Of a stretch of DNA of 64,000 nt, positions 19,701 to 34,700 are shown one piece after another. Numbering within the stretch: the stretch's first letter is position 1; every line of letters begins with the position of its first letter. Below the pieces are notes generated by a model. That model saw only the letters and a program-made list of their open reading frames with translations. It ran no database searches and had not been told where the DNA came from. The DNA is taken from positions 7,595,001-7,659,000 of the forward strand of contig JBBDHG010000019.1 in assembly GCA_037951165.1 (NCBI GenBank), written 5' to 3'. This DNA comes from Lophius americanus. Its lineage: Eukaryota; Chordata; Actinopteri; Lophiiformes; Lophiidae. Position numbers and translations under genes: made by a program.

Positions 19701-22700
19701 AGGTAATTAAAGCTTTGCCGCTCATTTTGCTGTTAGGTTGTTCTAAACATGAGAGAGAAAGATTAGGAGATGTTGTGCAAAGTTTGATTAAAACCAGCGA
19801 TAGAACCATTTGGTCAATAGCTGTATTTTTATATACCTATTTATGTTTCGTATATGAAAGATTGATCGACACACTGCACATCTATTTATACATTTCCACT
19901 CTTCTACTTTTTTTTTCATATCCTCTCTATTGATATGTTTTTTGTGCTTTTCATTTTTATCCCTATTACATTATTGCTCCATCTCTGTATTTTTCTGCTC
20001 TCCCCTCCTGTTCTCATCCCTCTATCCTTTTTTCTCCATCCCCTTTTAATGCTATATCACGCTAGTCGTCCTTTTCTCTCATAAACATTCTTTCTCTCTC
20101 TCCTTCTCTCTCCATCTCTCTGTGGTTGACAGAAGGCGTTCAAAGACACAAGTCAGTATGTGGTTGGGGAGCTGTCTGCTCTGGAGAGCGAGCAGAGGCA
20201 CATAGACGCCCGAGCAGCTCGCGTGGAGAAGAGGCTGCGCTATCTCATGGACACAGGTACCCCAAGCCCAATTACACTGGAAAAACTGTTTTGGCAAATT
20301 GAGCATACGCACACACATACACACGCACGCACACTTAAGGAGATTGTATGTGTGTGTGTGTGTATTTATTTGTGCGTTTGCGTGAGAGAGAATCTTTGAA
20401 GGACCCCCCACCATCCCTTGGTTGAATGTTGCAAGACGGAGCGCTTGGTGGATATGAAAGAAGAGCATGGAGGGTGGGTGAGCAAGGAGGTGGAGAAGGA
20501 TGGAAAGTCTGGGTGGGGAGGGTGAGAGTGAGGGGGAGTGTGTCTCGGGGATGGTAGAAGAAGGGAGACCTCTCTGGGCTGGGATGATAAGGGAGCCCTT
20601 CATGGGGGGAACGATAACTGGGTGTGATAGCGGGGCCCCAGCCGAAGTCTCCGCTGCAGCCGTTTGCCAGCCACGGCCCAGCCAGCCAACCTCCACACTA
20701 TTGAACAGTGCGCTCAGCCATGCACGGCTACACACATACACACACAGTCACCCTCCTTCTCCTACTACATATCTGGCCTTCATTCTGGCCTTCATTGATA
20801 TGCTGTATAAGGAAAGACGGGACGAGTTAAAGGGTGGAGAGAGAAAACAGCAAAAAAAAACAAAAAAACATAACTAACACAACATGAGCACTGACAGAGT
20901 TCACAGATCCTCAACAAACACACAATTACTGAGAAACATACATGCAAAGTGAAGTCTGGTTTGGTGTTTTTAGCCAATTTGGGAAGATTATTATTTAAGA
21001 TTTGGCCGGGGGTTAAGTCTTAAGACATTAGACAGTGTGCTGAGCCAAAAGAAGGTCCTGGTCCCTGACTGAAAATGGAGAATAGTATCCCATTTGTGAT
21101 ACTAAACCATCAGATTCCCCACCCAAGAATGCCGCTGACAGGCAAATAAGCCAGTGTTCTGAATGTGTGAAGTGTAAAATATTTATGGTCGCAAATATTC
21201 TTAAAGGGTATTTACAGTAATTTCTCTAGTAATTTGGTAGTAAAGCTCACTTTTGTCTGACATATCAGTCCCTACTTTGGTGGATTTATCCCTCAAATAC
21301 TCAAAAAGCAACATAGGAATGAAAGAAGAAGTGAGTTTTAAAAAGGGCCACTGTGACGGTGGGATTTACGCTCACGGCCCTTATCCATTTGAGTTTGGAT
21401 TTCTAGACTATCTCCTCTCAATTTGTTGTATTTACTTTTCTGCTTTTTGCCTCTTTCCCTAAGTCTGTGCCCTCCTATACTTTCTGTGCACGTGATTGTG
21501 TCAATCTGAAGGGCTGTTTTTTTCGTCTTCTTCACTCACTGTTAAAGCAGCCAATACCTAGCAAGAGGCTCACCTATTTACCTTCAAAGACCTGCCACCG
21601 TAAAGATTTTCTGTATAATGTTGATCGTGTTGGGTGTTTTAAAAAATACATACAATACAGATGGAATATGTGCCACAGAATATATTTGCAGCGTAACCTT
21701 TAGTCAATGCTGATTATCGTCCTAGCATAGCTAACTATGAGGCATGAGTCCTTCTTAATACTTAATGCTCCTACAGAATAAAAATATGGAACCAAAAAAT
21801 GGTTCTGATTGAACAATGACATTATATTGCGTACGATGACCACTTTTCTCACTTCATGAAAGTGCATTTCTGTTTTCATATCTCATTTTGCAGAACTTAT
21901 CCCAGTGACTCATCCAGTAGGTTATAGATTGTACCTTAAGGCCGAAGTCTGGGGGCATCAGAGCGAGATGTACCAGTGACAGGTGGTAACTAAAGTAACC
22001 TTTATCACCTCAGCAACCGAGGTCACCTTTCTATACGCTGTCATACATGATAGATATTTTTTTTCGGAATTCAGAATGTATGATTGAAATTGTGGCTGTA
22101 AGCGACATCCAGTATTGATCTGTTCCATGTGACTGTTTCCTGTACTTTACGAGGGGATAATAATGACAATTTATCACCAGTCACAAGCAAAAAAAAAATG
22201 TTTTATCAACTCTTTCTTTGGTTGGCATAAAAGATTTTGAGATATTCTCACCAAGTGGATAGATTGACTTTACATTTGGAAGCTTAGAATTCAGAATTCA
22301 ATTTCGAGTATATGCAATACATGTGATCATATTATTCAGACCTCTGGAGTTGAGTTTGGTTAAGCTCTCTGTTTGTGTAGGTGCTGTGCCGGTCCTTAAA
22401 GTTCCGTTCCTATTTTTTTTACAGAAGTTTTTACTGAAATAATTCTTTCTTTTTTTTTTATACTTGGTGGCTGTCTCATCTTTTTTGCCCTCTTCTCTCT
22501 AAGTAGAATAAGTATTTTTTTCCATATATACGTAGGTATTTAAATAACTTTTTTATTTTAACTTTTTGCTGCTCTTCTTATACTGCAGCTTTTCTTATTT
22601 CTAATCTTTTGTTTTTCTATCTTTTTGTGCCTTTTTTTCTTTTCTAAAACCTCCCACTATCACGTTTTATTTTTCTTCTCTCCTCCTTTTTTATCCTTGA

Positions 22701-25700
22701 AATTCAGTATTTGTGTCTCCTTTCACTCACCGCTGCTATTTCCCCCCCAGTTTGGGCATAATGCATCTTTCGGCTGCATTTTCTATTACGCCGCAGCCCT
22801 CCCCAGATGAATCCCAAGTAATTGGGGTGGTTAATTTATTTACTCAGAGGCAGTTCACAGCACATTAAATAATAGAGATAATTGAACAAGAATTGTCAAG
22901 TGTCTTCTGATATCAGACACATTACAGGAGGGAGTGTGCATAAAACTCCATTTCTATGCCTCCATTGTTTATGGTAATTAAGTACACAGATTTATTCCTT
23001 GGTTGCCTTCCAAGCTTACGGCAGGCGCCATTGTTGTCTTCTATTAATATGTAATCAGTAAATAGTTTAATTTTCTAATCTGCGGTTGGAGAATTCACTT
23101 TCTAACAACTCTTAATTACTGCTGGGCTCTAATGAGTCTCGCCATGCCGACAGAGCCCGCCAATAAGAGACCAGGCTTGGGCCGTGAGGGAATTTGAATT
23201 CCTCCAGCGCCGCCCCCCCCCCTCGACTAATGAACTTGTTATTCTTGCACTACTGGGAGCACTGTCCTTCACACATGCAACATTAGGAGAACATTCACCT
23301 CCTTCAAGAGACCAAATATTTACAAGAGTTTATTGGTTTTATGAGAATATCAATTCAAACAATGAATAGAAACTGTGTATTAATTGCATATATAAATTAC
23401 TCTTTTTGATTAGAATATTATTATGGCTGGCGTCATTATACATACTATGCAACCAAGACAAACCAAAGCACTCGCACAGTTTGAATTGCTTCAGTTTTTG
23501 ATGGACACTTTAATATGTTCTGCATTACCATGCTAATTTCCATCAATGTGTTTATATCTATTCATGTAAGACTTCTGACCTAGGCATTGTTAGTCCTCTA
23601 AAGGTATTGTTGCACAGCAAAATAGAGCAGACGCTCCTTATTGAAAATTCATCTTGTGGTATGAAAAAGCTTAGAAATGCGTCATGTAGTATTTGTAGAA
23701 AATCCCCTGGCCCCATCTGAATCACCCCCTACCTGGCCTCTGGACCTATTTACACACACCTCCCATTTCAAATAGCTATATAACCTACAACAATGGACGC
23801 AATTATCCAAATAATGGCACTTAGCTGCACCGCAAAGCTGCCTCTCACCTACTGCGCATTTGATAAGAGGTAAACAAGCAGAGAGTGGAGCGACAGAGTT
23901 TTAGCACTCCCAGATTAACATATGTTTAAAAATTGCACTGAAAGCCGATAAGATTGAAACAGGATTTTTATGGCGCAGGCTCCTTTAATCTTCCTTTGTG
24001 TCTGGGAGTCAACGAGAGGAGAACGGCACAAGAAGGAATCCACTAAGAGCTTAATGTACTTTACACATGCAGCCTATCCCCCTCAATATCTGACAAAAGC
24101 AGAGACCGGACTGTCAATGCCTTCATCTCTGTCAGAGCTACCGGCCTCGACTTGGTGTGCGGTTGTGTGGAGGATTGCATGGAGGAGCTTAAATGTCAAC
24201 CTGTAGCTCTAAATCAGCATCATCCAGCCTGAGGAATGCAGGCACATTTTGATTTAATCTAAATGATCTGTTTTATCATTTGTTTGCCATTATTAGGGAA
24301 TAAGTGATTTACAATTAACACTGAATGCACTTTTGCACTGTGTTATAGAAATATGATATTGATATATGTTTAACCGGGAATGTACAGTTGATTAAATTTA
24401 TATTCTTTCTTTTAAAGCTGTATTCCAGATAGTTAATCTCCTAACATTAATCGTAATGGAGTGCGGGCATCATGGCTGGTTTGCGTGTGTTACGTTGCTA
24501 TTTCCTCAGCATCCGGTAAACCGGCCTCTCACTCTTTTTCCCGTATCTGTTTTCCTAATCCAGCATTGTGGCAGCATCAGCTTATAGTTTGATTAAAGAT
24601 TTAAAGTGGGCTACGTGACTGGTGTAAGGACTTTACGCATGCTCAGGAAGCCCTGCTTCTCTTGTTGCAGCAACACAAACAGCATGTGATGCTTTAAGTA
24701 TATTATCAAGGATGGTTCTTTCGCAAACGTATTGCTGAAGAAGCTTAACATTAATTATTGTAACTTTGGGCAGATTACATCCATGCCCGCTTGTAAGCGC
24801 AGACAGGCTCATCTTGACCTCCTATACGAGAGCTTAAAGACACAAGAATGGCATTTTACCAACTATAATGGGATAACCAGTCTAATCTTTCGGCACTAAC
24901 AGAAGAAGTGTGTAGACTATAATACCCTCACCAGTTCACAGACTGAAAGATGGAGGGAGAGAGGTTTTGGTGGAGGCTTTAATCAGTGATGCTGGTTTTC
25001 ATGTGCTACTTTTTTTGTAGCACTGTGTGAAAAAAATGTTCCCTGGTGCACTTTTGAAAATAAATCAAGTAACATTAATCTTCAAAGAGCTTTCCTCTTG
25101 AATCTCCCAAATAAAGGTAAACTTAAAAATAAACTCAGGGTGTGTTCTAGGCTGGTCCACCGTGTGGAATGTGATTGAAATTGTTGAGCAGTAAAACTGC
25201 AACCATTATTCTGACAATCCATAATCTCAGTCCCCATTCTTAAACTAAACTCTCAGCAACTGAGATAGACGGAGCCTTTTTAAATAATTCTGCATTTTTT
25301 TCTTGTTTTCTTGGTTGGGAAAAAAAGAACATACTTTCAATCAAAATGTTAATTAATTAATTACATAACTTGCAAGGATATTGCAATAGCGCCCAGTACT
25401 GAGCTCTTACCTCCCCTACACTTTCTGTTCTCCTGCCAGCCCTCCCTTTCCCACCGTCCACCCCCCAGTCCAACACAGTACACCACCCTCAGTCCCAGAT
25501 GTGCACTCCTTTTTTACCCCTTTTCTTTTCTCAGGCTCGGCGTCAGCCTTTCATACATTCTTTAACAGTGGGGATAAAAGGGGGATTTTTGGGAAGATTA
25601 GGGAACGGGATCCTCTCGGCATTGTCTGCGAATCTTCAGATAAAACGAACTGGGTGGATGGAGTCAAAGAGAGGGAGAGTTTGTTGGTATGGAGGGGAAC

Positions 25701-28700
25701 GGGATGTCGCTCCTCACCAATTCCAGAATGACTTACATTTGTTTGTAAACAATTACAGGAATAATAGTGGGCTATTTCTCAATTTAATTTAGCGTTTTTA
25801 CAAATGTTTCTGTCTTTCTTCCTGATGAATATTTCACTGCTTCACTTTGTTGTTGTTCTTAGTTTTCTATATGCTTACTTGAAATCAGTTTAAGTTCTAC
25901 TAACTCAACCACCCAGCACCAATGCCGATTAACATTTTCAGCTGAGGGGTGAAAAAGTGGGGGTGAGGATTGAGGTGGGAAGTGGACAATGGCTGCTTAT
26001 GATAATCTGCTCTTTATTGGAGCATCCCGCCATTGCTTTCATCAGCCGACCCATTGCAGCAGCCTGCCGATAAAAAATCCACTGCAAGCTGCCAAACACA
26101 CCGTCACAGATACACAAACACAATATATACAAATATGCATACACAAGCACTGAATACACAGGTTACACTCTAACAAACATTAGTACACACACACTGAGGG
26201 CTTGCACTGCACAATCTACAACGGCACACACACTGAAGCAGTACAGTGATGCACCTAATCAAGTAAACCAGAGCCACAGGGTTTGATTCTTGTTGCTTTT
26301 CATACTTTTATGTCTCTTTCATAAACGTATCTTTAATTAGTGAATTTTCTCTGCATGAGGTTTCACATTTTAGTCTGTTGTTTTTGCTCTTCCTCAACTT
26401 ATTTTTTTAATACTTTTGTATTTTATTTTATTTTTTGAGGAAGTTACATTTGAAATAAAGAAAACATTGTTATATAGATCAGATTCATTATGAATGTTAA
26501 TTTAGTTACTTGTATGTTGTTGTTTGTTTTTTGTGGTTATTATGTAGTTAGCAAGCCATTGCCCCCCATCATAATTGAATATCAACCTTGCAGTCAATTA
26601 ATCAAGGCTTTCTTATGGAAACGGCTGTGGTGGCACTCCACAATGCAGGTTAATGACAGAGGTTTGGCCAGTAATTACACCATTCATTTGCTAACGCAGT
26701 GTCTCGCAATGCTACCGTTGTCACCCCCCCATACACACTCCTCCCCATTTCCTATTGTAATGAGCACCCCAGGCTACAAATACCAACAGCTGTCTTTCCC
26801 AATACATTACCATTTAAATATCTTTTTGAATAAGGCAATTTTGCATTTGTGTATTTGAGCCATGGCCAGTGGCAGTAGCAGCCTGGTTTAGGTATCAGTT
26901 GTAATGTAATAATGTTGGGTGGAGGTTTATTTGACACATTTACAAACAAACTAACAACATCGTTGTTCCGGGGATATATTAAGCAAACCAAATGTTGGTC
27001 TTTGCCGTATCTGATTTAACAAGTAAAGGAAGTATCTGAACTAAATTATTATTTTATCAATATAGTGAATGGAGATTGAGGTGTTGCCCTTGAGCAAACA
27101 TCGGAGAGGAAGGAGAAACAGGGTGAGAGAAATGGAGGAGATGGAGAGGATGCACTGATTATGTATCAGAGACATGAGGGGAGAAACTAATGAGTTGCAC
27201 ACAGATGTAAAAAGGATGACTAATGTTGTTAGCAGAACCACAGTCCACAGATTAATTCATCAAGCAAATTCAACGTTCACCTCCCCTCTGCCACTTGTCA
27301 CAAGGCATGTAATATGACACCCCTCAAATTTGTTCTAACGTCTACCCCAGGGGGGGTCAAGCTCTTGCCTCCTCACGCGCACACACACACACACAAGCAC
27401 ACGTCCTCCTCCTTCTCTTTGCTAATGGAGAAGGCGTAGCCACTTATGCTAAAAAGATTGCAGCTGTCTGTCAGCAGCTTGAGGAGGGGTCCTCCGCTGG
27501 GGGTTATAACTGTTTCTCTCACATAGACTTTTTTTCATTCAGAAATGTTTCTACCCCCTTCTCCCTCACTCCATTACAAATAAAGATAGGCATGAGTGGC
27601 TTGAACTGTGTGGGAGTCCATAAATGTGAATTATTACATTAAGGAACCACTGAGATTTTTTTCAAATACTGCTGATAAATTTAGTCATAAATAATAATAG
27701 TCATAAATAATAATGACAATACCCTGGTCACAATAAACATACTAAGAGAAGGGTAAAATACATCATAAAAACACAAAAAACAAATACCACAGAAATATCC
27801 AAGTAAAGCTTTGAAAAATATATTTTTAGAATTTAAAGATGTATGCAGAATGTGCAATTATTTGCTTTATTCATAGGAAGAATATGCGCAATGCCAAAAT
27901 ACACAATAATACTACATCAGTAGTTGAGAAATGTGTTTTAATGCAAAGTTTTCCATTCTTTTAACAAAGTCAGCCAGAGTTTTTAGCTGTCAAATGTTAT
28001 ATAAATACATGTATAGTAACAATGTTTACATAAATGGAGTCTAAAATTGCAAAATGTTGGTTCAAATCATGAAAACTTTAATAAAACAAGAAGCTATACA
28101 GAATACAAACCTAACCAACCAAAAACTATAAACAGTCTCCAGTAAATGTTAGTCAAAAACTTATTCTGAATCAAGATTATTCTGAAGTTGTAAAATTTGA
28201 CACCTGAAATTCTGATTGTGTTAAGCTTTTCTAATTAACACCCTCAACAGGTACTAAGGTTTACACTAGCACTAAATCTACTCATGTTTCTCCACCCCTC
28301 TAAGCTCCGCAAATGGTTCACACCTCAGTGTGTGTGTAAACACATACTCAAGAAGCTAAACCACCTGGCTTAACCTGAGCTTAGCCACACAGAGCCCCGG
28401 CTTATCTGCAAATTTCAACAGTGATTCCATGACACTGCTTTCAGCTCCGAAGCTGCAAGAGGCAAAGAGCCTTTGTGTTTAGTTTGGCTGTATGGATAGG
28501 AGTTAAACAGGTTGGAACTTCACTGAAAAATATGATAATTAGTCACATTTATTCATCTTTGATTTAGCAGTATGGGATATTCTATTCTAAAAACCTGTTT
28601 TTCTTTGAATATTACCTAATCTTTTGGGTTATGGTAATTTTTATTCAATTGGATTTGGATTTTATTGATAATTAATAGATTAAATGTAGTTCAGAGAGAT

Positions 28701-31700
28701 TATTTATGATTTCAGATTTATGCTAACCAATGCTTGTTCATTGAGATGTGGTTCTTTTGGCATGAAGTGCATGTAATTGTCAATAAACAAGTTATAATGT
28801 TATTGTCATCGTTCTGTACTTCTGCATTCAGTTTTGAAAGATAAATGTTGAGCAGGCACATTATGTGATGTATTTTTCTTAAGTTCAGCTTAATTAATCA
28901 GACCAGAAATTTAATGTGATGATGCGTTCGAATTTGTAAAAATTTGCACTCATCTTGTTGTTTTTACAGCAAACAAAAGAATAAAGTCTCAAAGTTCAGC
29001 TAAGACACCCATGTGTCCCCCGTGAGCTATACTTATTGTGTTGGTCGGGGGGGAATTCCAGCCTCCCCGGCCACTCTCAAGCAGAGCAGTCAGAGGAGAA
29101 AACGAACCCAGGGCCTAACAAATACATGAAGGTTTGGTTTAACCAAATCCCAAGATAATGGCTACTGTGTCAAAGACTAAAGGTAGAGGGGGTTGGTGGG
29201 GGTGGTGGCTGCGGCGGTGGCGGTGGATGGAGGGGATTATTTTGGCGTTTTGCATCAGTTGCTTTCTGCTGGGTGGCCCCGCTTGTCAAAAAAGAAGGGA
29301 GAGACGAAGTGAAAGAGAGGAGAGAAAAGCATTTAACGCGGCACATTGAGAAGAAGAGGGGCTCTTAATGCCATCAAAGCAAGGGGAGAAATCAGCCATT
29401 AATTGATTCTGGTCCACATACACTCAAACACCACAAATACACTGGTGTGAGAACACACTGTACCACGTATACCCTTTCTTTTGTTTCCACCAATTATTAA
29501 GAATTTCTGTAACATCCTCGCCAGTCTTGGAAGTCCAACGGGATCAAGATTGACAATATGCTACTTCTGATCCTGCTTCCTGTGTGTGTGTGTCTGTGTG
29601 AGTAAGTGTCCACGCACAAAAAAATTATGTGTGTGGATTGAATGACGTGAGAATAAATTTTTCACCGTTAGATTCAGGAGGAGGGGCAGATGACTGGGCT
29701 ATTCATTGGCTGATAAGAACTGATGGGAGGTTAATAAGCTACACACCCAGGTCATCGCAGGCTTTTTTGTAGGATACAGAGGAGAATGGAGGACGACGAT
29801 GAGTGGGGGGTTTTTGGTCTATGTTGGCGGGCTGTAATGCGGTAGAGTTAGAAGTGCATCTCTTCAGTTGGTACTTTAACATACCTTAAAAAGGTACTTT
29901 AAAATGCTCACTATAGCAGTGTGAGTGAGAGTGTGCTTTGCAGAGCAGTCACACAGGAAAAATATATCTCTTTTATCCATAGAATGTGACATTAACATTT
30001 GTTTTCCCAGTCTGCACCTGTTGGAGAAACCTGCATGCATGTAAACTGATTAGCCATAACGTTATAAACATGTTCAGATCTAGTCTAAGTAGGATTGATT
30101 ATCTCAGCACAGTGGGACCTGTCAGTTGGTGCGATATATTAGGCAGCATTGAACATTTTGCCCTGAAGTCGATGTGTTGGAAGCAGGACAAATGGACAAG
30201 CTTAAGGATTCCAGAACCACAGGTCATGTTTGGTGTCCCTGGTCTGCATTTGTTAGTACCTACTAAAGTGGTTGGTAAGGAGGGGCACCGGGTTCATGGG
30301 TGCCCAAGATTCACTGATGCAAAGGTTAGTTAATGTTGTCTGATCCAACTGAGAAGCTACTTTAGCAGAAAATGCTGGAAAAGTTTGGCAGGGAAAGAGG
30401 GACCTACCCAAATTTACGAAACCGGTTTTAACAGTATTGGTGGTAAGGGTTTTTGTATCAGAGAAAACTAAGCATTTCACATGCAACATATGCAGTGGTA
30501 AACATTATAGAAACAGCAACTCTCTGTTAAGCTCCACCCACAACACTTGCACCTTAAAATAATCTCATTGTGACATTAATAAATGCTATCTTTTTTTTAT
30601 ATAATTAGGAATATTGAGTATTCCTAATGATACAAGAATAAATATTTTTCAGTTTTTCTTTTGTATTTGGAAATTATAGAAATAGTATTGTTTTGACAGA
30701 CAAATCAAAGTGTTTGGTTTTCAGAATATACACTGTATGTTAATTATGATTTGGAAGGAAGACATTTATGTTTGTTTTTTCTATTGAATGTCTTATTTGA
30801 CAAGCCCTGAACAATTTTCAGAATCTGCATCTTTGGAGCATCACGCTGAAGACTTGTTTTTCTACCTACTTTACATTCCTGATATTCCAGCATTGTTTTA
30901 ATTGTCCAGACAGAATTTGGCGCAAAACTGAGTATGATGTTTTTTTGTATGTGCTTTAAGTTGAATGGAAAAAACACCTGTGTGTATATTTTTATAAAAA
31001 CCTTCACTTCTTTGCAGGATTTAACACCAAGCCCGACATTGCTGTCATTCACAAATACAGCTCAAGCTACATTTTTCCCCCGCTATTGCTCTGTGTAACC
31101 TGAGGCAAGAGGCAAGCACCCTCCCCGAGCAGAAGACAAAACAGCAAAAAGGACTTATCTCTCTTCCTCTGTATTCCTTTATTGAATCCTTTCAACTAAT
31201 TTTGAGTAGACATTCTTATGGCAATATTTACAGTAGGCTTCTCTTTAATGACTTACTTATGACTGTAGTTGTGCTTGGGAGAAATGTGATTCCAGTGAAG
31301 CTGAAGAGCTTTTCCCAGTGAGCATCATCACTTGGGTTGAGGTGAATCTCTCCCACTTCACATGAGTTTAATAGAAAGCAGCCCCCAAAGGTCCAAGCAA
31401 AGGCTTTCGTTCTGTAAAATAGAAAGAGGCAACAAGCAGAACCCTAGCATGGGGCAGCTCCTCTTCCCCCCTCCATACATACTCTTGTCCCAAGGCTAAT
31501 AGGGAGGCTCCCTATCACCCACTCACCTTCATAATAAAAGAGAGACCCCTGTGGAAAGGAGCTAGCATGAGCTGCTAAAGATCACGCTGCTAATAGGATG
31601 ATGCCTTTTTGCCTTTTGTCATGAGATTATGAACTGGAATAGCCTCTACTCACCTCTCTTCTCTGCTCCTCCACTGTTCTTTACTCTTCCCACATACGGC

Positions 31701-34700
31701 TACAGGCATCCTGGAGGGCCCTGTTGAGTTGGAGTGGAGACAGGCGTAACCAAGGCTTTGTTCCTCTGCTTGTATGGTAAAAGACTGGCTAATGAAATAC
31801 CTTTTAGGGGGTATCAGCAGGTGAACTCCCCAATCAGGCATTTCAGCAAAAACACACATAAGCGCACATGCACTCACATATTCTACGTCTCCTCTGATCT
31901 GCCTCCTCTTGCTATATTAATTACCTGAAGTGCTCCGGCCTTGCATAAAGCTCTTGATTCTGCCGCTCTCGTCTTTCTCTTCATCCAACACGACAGCAAC
32001 AATGGCCTAAGCTAGCCTAAAATGGGGTTGCAACAGAAAAGGTGGGATGATAATAGTAATGAACACTGGCGACAATAATGAGAAAGGTAATTGAGAAATT
32101 GTGTATGGCAGGCCCCCTGATTTTCCTTTTCCAGCCCCAAGCTAAGTGGTGACAGGTTGAAAATCAGCTTATTTAGCGCTGAGTTAAATAGTTCTGGGAG
32201 CAGGGATTTCTGACACTATAGCTAAAGGAAGCTGACACGCAGAGCGTGGTGATATAGCGCCCTAATTGGTTTGTGTTGGTGTGTTTAAAGCTATTTTTGA
32301 AGTTGTTTAGATTTCTTTTTCTTTTAATTTCTCGTTGACATTGAGTGCCATGGTCAAAACAGCCAGTAGCATTTTTTGGATTTTCATTATACCTCAATGC
32401 TCCACTGCTGATCTTTTCTATTCCAGTCTACTAACACTTTGTTGATTGTTCTCTTTGTTTCTGTATATATTTGTGTTGGCTATTGCTCCCTATAAATCTG
32501 TCAATGCATCAATGACTTACTGTTTGTATTTGTGCGAAACTTCATTCTGACCCCACGTTAATGTCATTTGTGTGTGTGTGTGTGTGTCAGTTGGACTTGT
32601 GCTGTCTGTATTTCTTGTTTGTCTCTCTGTTTCATCTTGGCCTTCTCATCCAGGCTGTGATAGATACAGTGTGGTCTAGGCTTTAACAGACAGAGCCTGC
32701 CTCCACCAGCCCATAGTCTGCCACTCTCTGATAATGTTTATTGATTTGTGGAAAAAACACAATTTGATGGAGTGGGGCGAGGGAGGGAGATGTGACTTGA
32801 GGAAGTGGGGGTTGTATTTCTGTCATTGTCACTGTTTGGATGGTTCTGATTAACAGAGAAATACAAATTGATTTTTGTCCCTAATCTGGTCCTATTAAAG
32901 ACTCCTTTATTTAAGAGTCAATTTAGGCACACATTAACACATTCAATTTTAGTAGATAAAATTAGTGAGAAGAGGGATGTAAGGACTCTAAGGAGGAGGA
33001 ATGAGAAGTGTTTGGAGGGTAGTCCACTGTTAACTCTCAGATCAAACATGTTTGTCCAAGGGTGTGTGTGTGTGTGCTTCAGTATATTTAGCAACTTGCA
33101 AAAAAAAGGCAACGAGGCATGTGTGTTTAAGAGAGAGGAGGATAAAAGAAAGAAAGGGCCATTTTATCGTCTGTGTTTAACATGGTCTCTGAACACGAGT
33201 GTTCAAACATTGACATGATATGCACTGCCTATGCACGCTCTACTGCTCATTAAAAAAGGCTTTGTCAATCCCACTATCGGCCATTCATAGTTCATCAATA
33301 GCTGAAACAGAGCTCATGATCAGGGCTGCAAAATTACACCTAGAATTGTTCCTTGCATGATTACAAGTTTACATATGTATAACACAATTCATGATAAAAC
33401 AGTTTAATGTCCCATAATATCTGCAGAATATTAGTTATATTTTCCCACATCAGAACCAGAAAGCGGTTTATTAAAACAGATCACGGTAAATGAGGCATGA
33501 TTGACACTGTCTTTCACAGCACTTTATAAAGGTTAGAAAAGGCTGTGGTATTGGCAAAATATTGGAAATCTTTGAATCTTCAGGACCGAGAGATAACGAG
33601 GCTAAAATCCAACCCCCGGCCCCCCACACACTTTTTTATTTTTATTTATTTTACACTTCCACTCTGACCTTCCCTACAGCCTTCTTGCAGCTCAAAGCTC
33701 TTTCTTCAACAGAAAAAACTTAAGTGAGCACTATCCAACCAGCAGCTAAGTTTTTCTGTAAAATACATTTAGAAAAACCAATCATTACTATACAGTGGAT
33801 ATGCATTACTACGGCAAGATTAAGTTTACTTCTAGAAATCCCAATTATGAAATACAATTTGTTTCTTTGAAATTATTTTATTTGTTGTTTTTACAGACTA
33901 CCTAATAATTTATTTCCAACATCAGACTAGATGATCAGGCTACTTTGACCAGCATGAGAAGAATTTTAGCACAAACAACGGCTGTTTGTGAGTCTCAGGA
34001 CAAATGTTACTCATATTTTCATATTATTATCATTATTGATCAGTATAACATGACATGTTTCTATTTTTAAACCTGTATTGGTCTCATGAATTTCTTTTTA
34101 TTGGACATAATTATACATCAGTATTTTTAAAATGTGACCCGCGTTGAGTTTCAGTCTCTGTTAGTTATGGATGCCCAAAAGTATTACACATGATGTTTTT
34201 CTGTATCACTAGAGTGCAGGAAAGGTGTAGCTCCGTCATCAATATACATTATAATTAGAAACGAAAAATAATACAGCCTTACTTATGATTATGGAAACCA
34301 CCCAATCAATCCCTTTACCCTAGCAACCTACAGTAACACACCATCCGTGCTTTTCCTGCTCCCTCCTCTACCTCCATGCCTTTTGTATGTTGTAAAGCAA
34401 GCAGTGGTTGACAAATGACACCGGTGGAAAAGGCAGTCATTGTGCCTCAGTGTGCGAGGAGACATTTTTTTCTCACATTTTTTTTCTTACTTTAATATCC
34501 TCCTTTTTCTATCTCGGGGGAGGGAAGGAAAGAGGTCAGTGTGAATCAGTTAATGTGTTCCATTCACCAGACATTATACACAGGTTCTGTAAAGTAGGAA
34601 TCGTCTCTATACGCTGGGGCCATTGTGCCATTGAGGGGCGGCAAAAAAGGGCCTCATACCAGCCTCCTTGGGGAAAAAAATAGCCCTCAGACCCACTCTA

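Larger units (their letters stand above)
16863..20132 (+). other. ehbp1 intron F-G
   Basis: It contains a Tc1-like remnant (18404-18565) and a candidate regulatory block (17860-18080). A two-unit TTAGGG match lies near 19117-19128, and an extended pyrimidine tract runs up to the exon G acceptor. Confidence 0.7.

Noticed and set aside
20079..20741. 220-aa minus-strand frame overlapping ehbp1 exon G
   Set aside because: It is antisense to a coding exon and its pyrimidine tract. Low-complexity composition, no domain, and no splice or promoter context.
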